DNA of 10,675 nucleotides from Anaerotignum sp. GTDB lineage: Bacteria > Bacillota > Clostridia > Lachnospirales > Anaerotignaceae. The notes beneath the pieces are model-generated. The model was not told where the DNA came from and ran no database searches. It saw only the letters and a program-made list of their open reading frames with translations. A program made the position numbers and the translations under genes. Position 1 is the first letter of the stretch; each line of letters begins with the position of its first letter. Positions 7,643-10,675 of this stretch are shown here, in pieces. The stretch lies in assembly GCA_017442465.1 (NCBI GenBank), contig JAFRZQ010000285.1, positions 1 through 10,675 on the forward strand, given 5' to 3'.

Positions 7643-7660
7643 GCGTCCTGAAAAGGACGT
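7643..7660 (+). promoter_or_regulatory. GAAA-loop hairpin covering the yitT ribosome-binding site
   Basis: In the 33-nt gap between the two genes, 7643-7649 pairs with 7654-7660 (7 bp, with one G-U pair at the base) around a GAAA tetraloop (7650-7653). The 3' arm contains AGGA (7654-7657), the probable Shine-Dalgarno site 9 nt before the yitT ATG, paired with UCCU in the 5' arm. No T-tract follows, so this is not a terminator. It could lower translation of the YitT gene relative to the upstream operon (inference). Confidence 0.45.
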
Positions 7661-7666
7661 GAAGAT

Positions 7667-8521
7667 ATGCTGAACTTAAAAAAGAGGGATTGGTTCTTCC
7701 TGATCGCCGGCACGGCCTTGATGGCCATCGGCACAGAAGGGTTTTTCGAGCATGCGGACCTGGTGGCCGGCGGGATCACCGGCATCGGCATCATGTTGGA
7801 TACATGGACATCGGCAAGGTTTGGTGTTCCTGTGCCCCTTTGGCTTGTCAATCTGGTGGGGAACCTTCCTCTTTTTTTGATTGCCTGGAAACGGAAAGGG
7901 ACGGATTTTGTCAGCCGCAGTGTGCTGACGGCGGTATTATTTTCGCTGATGCTGTATGTGGAGGAGATCTTCCCTTTATACAGTGATGACCCGCTGCTGG
8001 CGGCTGTTTTTGGAGGGACCGCACTGGGGATCGGGCTGGGGCTGGTGCTTTCCGTGGATTCCACAACGGGCGGGGTGGAACTGGCGGCAACCTTGCTGCA
8101 TATGAAATTTCACTCTGTTTCAGTGCCTCGGTTTATTTTTATTCTGGATGCGGCGGTCATTCTTGCGGGGATGGCAGTCTTTGGTGTTGAATTGGGGTTA
8201 TATGCCATTCTTGCCGTTTTTATCACGGACCAGGTTATCGAATGGGTGGTGGAAGGTCCAGGCTATGCCAGATGTGCCTGGATCATTTCAGAAAAAAGCG
8301 ATACTATCGCAGATGCCCTTTTGGCTGAACTGCACAGAGGGGTAACGGCGTTTCCGGCTACGGGCAAATACACAGAGGAAGGACGAGAGGTCCTGTTTTG
8401 TGTTTTTTCTCAAAAAGAAGTCCAGTCTGTGAAAAGCATTATTATGAATATCGACAGGAATGCTTTTTTTCTGGTGGCGGATATACGGGAAGTTTTGGGG
8501 AAAGGCTTCACAGACAAGTAA
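7667..8521 (+). CDS. YitT-family membrane protein (DUF161/DUF2179)
   Basis: This 284-residue integral membrane protein belongs to the YitT family. Residues 1-200 hold about five or six hydrophobic helices with the family's glycine-rich segments (A-G-G-I-T-G-I-G near 34-41; a D-S-T-T-G-G-V-E loop about residue 131). Residues 220-280 form the soluble cytoplasmic DUF2179-type domain: R-G-V-T at 224-227, then T-G-K-Y-T, a V-L-F-C-V strand and a final D-I-R-E-V-L-G-K-G-F. The family is widespread in Firmicutes; its molecular role is unsettled, with transport or membrane signalling proposed. The start at 7667 gives the expected L-K-K-R-D-W N-terminus just before helix 1. The 33-nt gap from tagA lacks a terminator, so transcription probably continues from the glycan operon. 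A strong terminator follows. The functional link to the glycan genes is unproven. Confidence 0.88.
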   Translation: MLNLKKRDWFFLIAGTALMAIGTEGFFEHADLVAGGITGIGIMLDTWTSARFGVPVPLWLVNLVGNLPLFLIAWKRKGTDFVSRSVLTAVLFSLMLYVEEIFPLYSDDPLLAAVFGGTALGIGLGLVLSVDSTTGGVELAATLLHMKFHSVSVPRFIFILDAAVILAGMAVFGVELGLYAILAVFITDQVIEWVVEGPGYARCAWIISEKSDTIADALLAELHRGVTAFPATGKYTEEGREVLFCVFSQKEVQSVKSIIMNIDRNAFFLVADIREVLGKGFTDK

Positions 8522-8579
8522 AATTGCCAGTCGCCTTCCGTGGAATCAAAACATTTTTTTTCATGCATTTTAGCAAATC

Positions 8580-8615
8580 CAGGGTCAGTTTCCATAAAAA
8601 ACTGGCCCTGTTTTT
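8580..8615 (+). terminator. Rho-independent terminator after the YitT gene
   Basis: An 11-bp stem (8580-8590 with 8600-8610, one G-U pair) with a 9-nt loop is followed by TTTTT (8611-8615). It lies 58 nt after the stop and would close the long operon. The remainder of the 8522-8814 gap is AT-rich and shows no credible small gene. Confidence 0.85.
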
Positions 8616-8684
8616 ATGAAAAAATAAGACGTGAAGATATTTTTACTGGATTTTTGAAAAAAAGGCTTTCCTTTTTTGTCATTT

Positions 8685-8693
8685 TGTTATAAA
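8685..8693 (+). promoter_or_regulatory. Possible extended -10 promoter of the PucR-like regulator gene
   Basis: TG-N-TATAAA at 8685-8693 matches an extended -10 element and lies about 120 nt before the regulator start. No good -35 is found at 16-18 nt. A second extended -10-like string, TGATATGAT (8711-8719), follows. The region between the yitT terminator and the regulator must contain a promoter, but which element is used cannot be decided by eye. Confidence 0.35.
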
Positions 8694-8711
8694 ATGGGCT
8701 TAGGTAATTTT

Positions 8712-8722
8712 GATATGATATC
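8712..8722. promoter_or_regulatory. GATAT-G-ATATC palindrome in the regulator leader
   Basis: This perfect 5-1-5 inverted repeat lies just downstream of the candidate -10 element. TGATATGATAT (8711-8721) recurs exactly at 10033-10043, overlapping the -10 of the ftsE promoter. Its position suits an operator, perhaps for the PucR-like protein itself, but the AT-rich composition makes a chance match possible. Confidence 0.3.
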
Positions 8723-8814
8723 GAAAAGTAAATTTTATGCAATTTTTACAGTGAAAAATCACAAAATGAACAGGTAGTTGGAAAGCAGAAATAGGGCGAT
8801 TTTGAGGTGATAAT

Positions 8815-9906
8815 ATGATTTCCAATCAGATTTTGCAGAGCACCATCGATGGTCTGAAGAGCATCACAAGAAAAGAACTGAGCGTTGTGGAAAAGGAAGG
8901 CAAGGTCATTGCCACAACAGAAGAAAATATGATCGGACGTCAGATCGACGCCGTTGAAAATTTTATCAGTTCCCCTGCGGAAAGCCAGCTGATCTTAGGC
9001 TATCAGTATTTCAAAATTTATGATAACGGTGTGCCTGAATATGTGATCCAGGTAAAAGGCGAAGATGAAAGCGGTTATCAGATCGGTAAGATCGCAGCTT
9101 TCCAGATCCAGAGCCTGCTGGTGGCATATAAGGAAAGATATGATAAGGATAACTTCATCAAAAATCTGCTGCTGGATAACCTGCTTCTGGTGGATATTTA
9201 CAGCCGTGCGAAAAAACTGCACATTGAAAACAATGTACACCGTATCGTTTATCTGATCGAGACCCATATCGACAAGGAAATGAACGTTGTGGAAATCGTT
9301 CGCAGCATTTTCCCTGCAAAAACAAAGGATTTTGTGACTGCAGTGGATGAACACAGCATCATTCTGGTGAAAGAACTGCGTGAAAAGGAAACAGCGGAAG
9401 AGATCGACCGTATTGCAAAGACCATCGAAGAAACACTGAACGCAGAAACCAACAGCCATGTTTATATTTCCAGCGGCACCATCGTCAGCGACCTGAAGGA
9501 TGTTTCCCGTTCCTATAAGGAAGCAAAAATGGCTCTGGAAGTTGGCAAGATCTTTGAAACGGACAAGTACATCGTGAATTACGAAAAATTGGGTATCGGC
9601 CGTCTGATCTATCAGCTGCCTCTGCCTCTGTGCCGTATGTTCATCAAAGAAGTGCTGCATGGGCTGACCATGGATGATTTCGATGATGAAACACTGGCAA
9701 CAGTAAATAAATTTTTCGAGAACAACCTGAATGTTTCCGAAACCAGCCGTCAGCTGTATATCCACAGAAATACACTGGTTTACAGACTAGATAAGCTGCA
9801 GAAGATGACAGGTCTGGATCTGAGAAACTTTGACGATGCCATTATCTTCAAGATCACACTGATGGTAAGCAAATACATGATGTATATGGACAAAATGGCA
9901 TATTAA
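8815..9906 (+). CDS. PucR/CdaR-family transcriptional regulator
   Basis: This 363-residue DNA-binding regulator has the sugar-diacid regulator (CdaR) layout. Residues 1-125 resemble the diacid-recognition sensory domain, including the V-I-A-T and I-G-R-Q-I pattern. Residues 140-280 form a degenerate GGDEF-like middle domain. Residues 300-358 form the PucR C-terminal helix-turn-helix (PF13556-type), seen as F-F-E-N-N-L-N-V-S-E-T-S then L-Y-I-H-R-N-T-L-V-Y-R-L. No membrane segment is present, so it is cytoplasmic. GAGGTGAT (8804-8811) precedes the ATG, and a TGA in the same frame at 8803-8805 excludes an upstream extension. It has its own leader and terminator, so it is probably monocistronic. 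The ligand and targets are unknown. From memory, similar regulators sit beside ftsEX in some Clostridia, so a link to cell-wall or division control is possible (inference). Confidence 0.88.
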   Translation: MISNQILQSTIDGLKSITRKELSVVEKEGKVIATTEENMIGRQIDAVENFISSPAESQLILGYQYFKIYDNGVPEYVIQVKGEDESGYQIGKIAAFQIQSLLVAYKERYDKDNFIKNLLLDNLLLVDIYSRAKKLHIENNVHRIVYLIETHIDKEMNVVEIVRSIFPAKTKDFVTAVDEHSIILVKELREKETAEEIDRIAKTIEETLNAETNSHVYISSGTIVSDLKDVSRSYKEAKMALEVGKIFETDKYIVNYEKLGIGRLIYQLPLPLCRMFIKEVLHGLTMDDFDDETLATVNKFFENNLNVSETSRQLYIHRNTLVYRLDKLQKMTGLDLRNFDDAIIFKITLMVSKYMMYMDKMAY

Positions 9907-9925
9907 AAACAGAATAGAATTTCCG

Positions 9926-9952
9926 GGGGCGTGTGCAGACACGCCCTTTTTT
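9926..9952 (+). terminator. Rho-independent terminator after the PucR-like regulator
   Basis: A perfect 8-bp GC-rich stem (9927-9934 with 9939-9946) with a GCAG loop, extended by a G-T pair (9926/9947), runs into TTTTTT (9947-9952). It lies 20 nt after the stop codon and separates the regulator transcript from ftsE. Confidence 0.92.
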
Positions 9953-10017
9953 ATTGGAAACTTGACAGAATTAAGAGAATTTTAATAAAAGCAAGGGGGT
10001 TCTGCTGTTTCTTCTAC

Positions 10018-10046
10018 TTGTTCAACAGGCTCTGATATGATATAAT
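10018..10046 (+). promoter_or_regulatory. Sigma-A-type promoter for ftsE
   Basis: TTGTTC (10018-10023) and a consensus TATAAT (10041-10046) are separated by exactly 17 nt, about 85 nt before the ftsE start. The -10 overlaps the element TGATATGATAT (10033-10043) that is also found in the leader of the adjacent regulator gene. The remaining leader (10047-10131) contains a GACGAAATTT/GTCGAAATTC near-repeat but no convincing riboswitch. Confidence 0.7.
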
Positions 10047-10131
10047 ACATTGTTGTGAAAGACGAAATTTGAGAAGAAACGTCGAAATTCTTTGAAATAG
10101 ATAAATCTGACTAGAAAGAGGGAGATACGTT

Positions 10132-10675
10132 GTGATCCATCTGAATAACGTAACAAAAGTATATCCCAATGGTTCTACCGGTGTGGAAGGCATCAATCTG
10201 CATATCAAAAAAGGTGAATTTGTATTCATCGTTGGTTCCAGTGGTTCCGGCAAATCCACACTGATGAAACTGCTTTTGAAGGAACTGGATCCTACAGAAG
10301 GGGATATCATTATCAATAGAATCAAAACAAATGATCTGAGCAGAAAGCAGATCCCTTACCTGCGCCGCAATCTGGGCGTAGTATTCCAGGATTTCCGTCT
10401 GCTGCCCAATAAAACTGTATATGATAATGTGGCATTTGCCATGCGCGTGATCGAAGCCCCCGGCAGGATCATCCGCAGAAATGTACCGGCGGTACTTTCT
10501 CTGGTAGGCCTGGGCAAAAAGGGCAAAAGCTATCCCAACCAGCTTTCCGGTGGGGAGCAGCAGAGAACTGCTCGGGCAAGAGCCATCGTAAATAATCCCC
10601 CTCTCCTGATCTGTGACGAACCAACAGGTAACCTTGACCCTGAAACAGCAAAGGGCATCATGCAGCGATTGGATG
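10132..10675 (+). CDS. ftsE: Cell-division ABC transporter ATP-binding protein FtsE (3' partial)
   Basis: The first 181 codons of FtsE are present; the gene runs off the window. FtsE is the cytoplasmic ATPase that pairs with the membrane protein FtsX to activate peptidoglycan hydrolases. Visible motifs in order are Walker A G-S-S-G-S-G-K-S-T, the Q-loop V-F-Q-D-F-R-L-L-P with the FtsE-typical N-K-T-V-Y-D-N-V, the signature L-S-G-G-E-Q-Q-R, and Walker B L-L-I-C-D-E-P-T-G-N-L-D-P. After the signature the sequence reads T-A-R-A-R-A where V-A-I-A-R-A is usual, a mild oddity. The start is GTG, set by GAGGGAG (10118-10124) 7 nt upstream and giving the usual M-I-x-L-x-N-V N-terminus. It has its own promoter, and ftsX would be expected next. 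Confidence 0.95.
   Translation, partial: MIHLNNVTKVYPNGSTGVEGINLHIKKGEFVFIVGSSGSGKSTLMKLLLKELDPTEGDIIINRIKTNDLSRKQIPYLRRNLGVVFQDFRLLPNKTVYDNVAFAMRVIEAPGRIIRRNVPAVLSLVGLGKKGKSYPNQLSGGEQQRTARARAIVNNPPLLICDEPTGNLDPETAKGIMQRLD

Noticed and set aside
8398..8619. Small plus-strand open frame overlapping the end of the YitT gene
   Set aside because: It overlaps the coding DUF2179 region in another frame, runs through the terminator hairpin, and has no ribosome-binding site or recognisable product.
7656..8640. Exact 13-nt repeat GACGTGAAGATAT at 7656-7668 and 8628-8640
   Set aside because: One copy spans the yitT ribosome-binding site and start, the other lies after the terminator with no gene behind it. 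With only two copies and no symmetry, chance or a small duplication remnant is the simplest reading.
8658..8677. AAAAAAGG-CTTT-CCTTTTTT hairpin before the regulator gene
   Set aside because: The stem is mostly A-T pairs with only two G-C pairs, so it is weak as a terminator. A better terminator lies just upstream at 8580-8615.
9962..9990. TTGACA (9962-9967) as the -35 of a second ftsE promoter
   Set aside because: The only -10-like strings (TTTAAT, TAATAA) are 13-15 nt away, shorter than usual. The 10018-10046 promoter fits much better.

Overview
The window looks like chromosomal DNA of a low-to-moderate GC Gram-positive anaerobe, most likely a member of Clostridia (Lachnospirales-like). The basis is strong purine-rich Shine-Dalgarno sites, a CsaB-type pyruvyl transferase next to a TagA-type glycosyltransferase, YitT, a PucR/CdaR-like regulator and an FtsE that starts with GTG. 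The species assignment is inference; no rRNA or species marker is present.

Region 1 (1-7633) is a tightly packed plus-strand operon for cell-wall glycopolymer assembly. It encodes a MurJ-type flippase joined in frame to an O-antigen ligase/polymerase-like domain (5' end outside the window), a GT4 glycosyltransferase, two tandem DUF4330-like single-pass membrane proteins, a GT4-CsaB fusion, and a WecG/TagA/CpsF glycosyltransferase. Junctions are ATGA stop/start overlaps (2484-2487, 3668-3671), a 1-nt gap (4154), a 14-nt overlap (4642-4655) and a 13-nt gap, so translation is probably coupled. Together the genes could build a lipid-linked glycan (TagA, GT4s), pyruvylate it (CsaB), flip it (MurJ domain) and polymerise or ligate it outside (O-antigen ligase domain). 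In SLH-bearing Firmicutes, CsaB makes the pyruvylated secondary cell-wall polymer that anchors S-layer-type proteins, and that is the favoured role here.

Region 2 (7634-8615) holds a YitT-family membrane protein, probably co-transcribed with tagA. Its ribosome-binding site sits in a small GAAA-loop hairpin, and the unit ends at a clear intrinsic terminator.

Region 3 (8616-10675) holds a PucR/CdaR-like regulator with its own leader and terminator, then a good sigma-A-type promoter and the start of ftsE (cut off by the window end). An 11-bp element is shared by the leader of the regulator gene and the ftsE promoter.

The most notable points are the MurJ-ligase fusion, whose junction lies in an A-rich tract immediately before a cryptic ATGA stop/start overlap; the GT4-CsaB fusion, which lacks the first glutamate of the usual EX7E motif; the DUF4330 pair; and a roughly 20-residue repeat between the flippase and ligase domains. 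No tRNA, rRNA, CRISPR array, insertion sequence or phage gene was seen.
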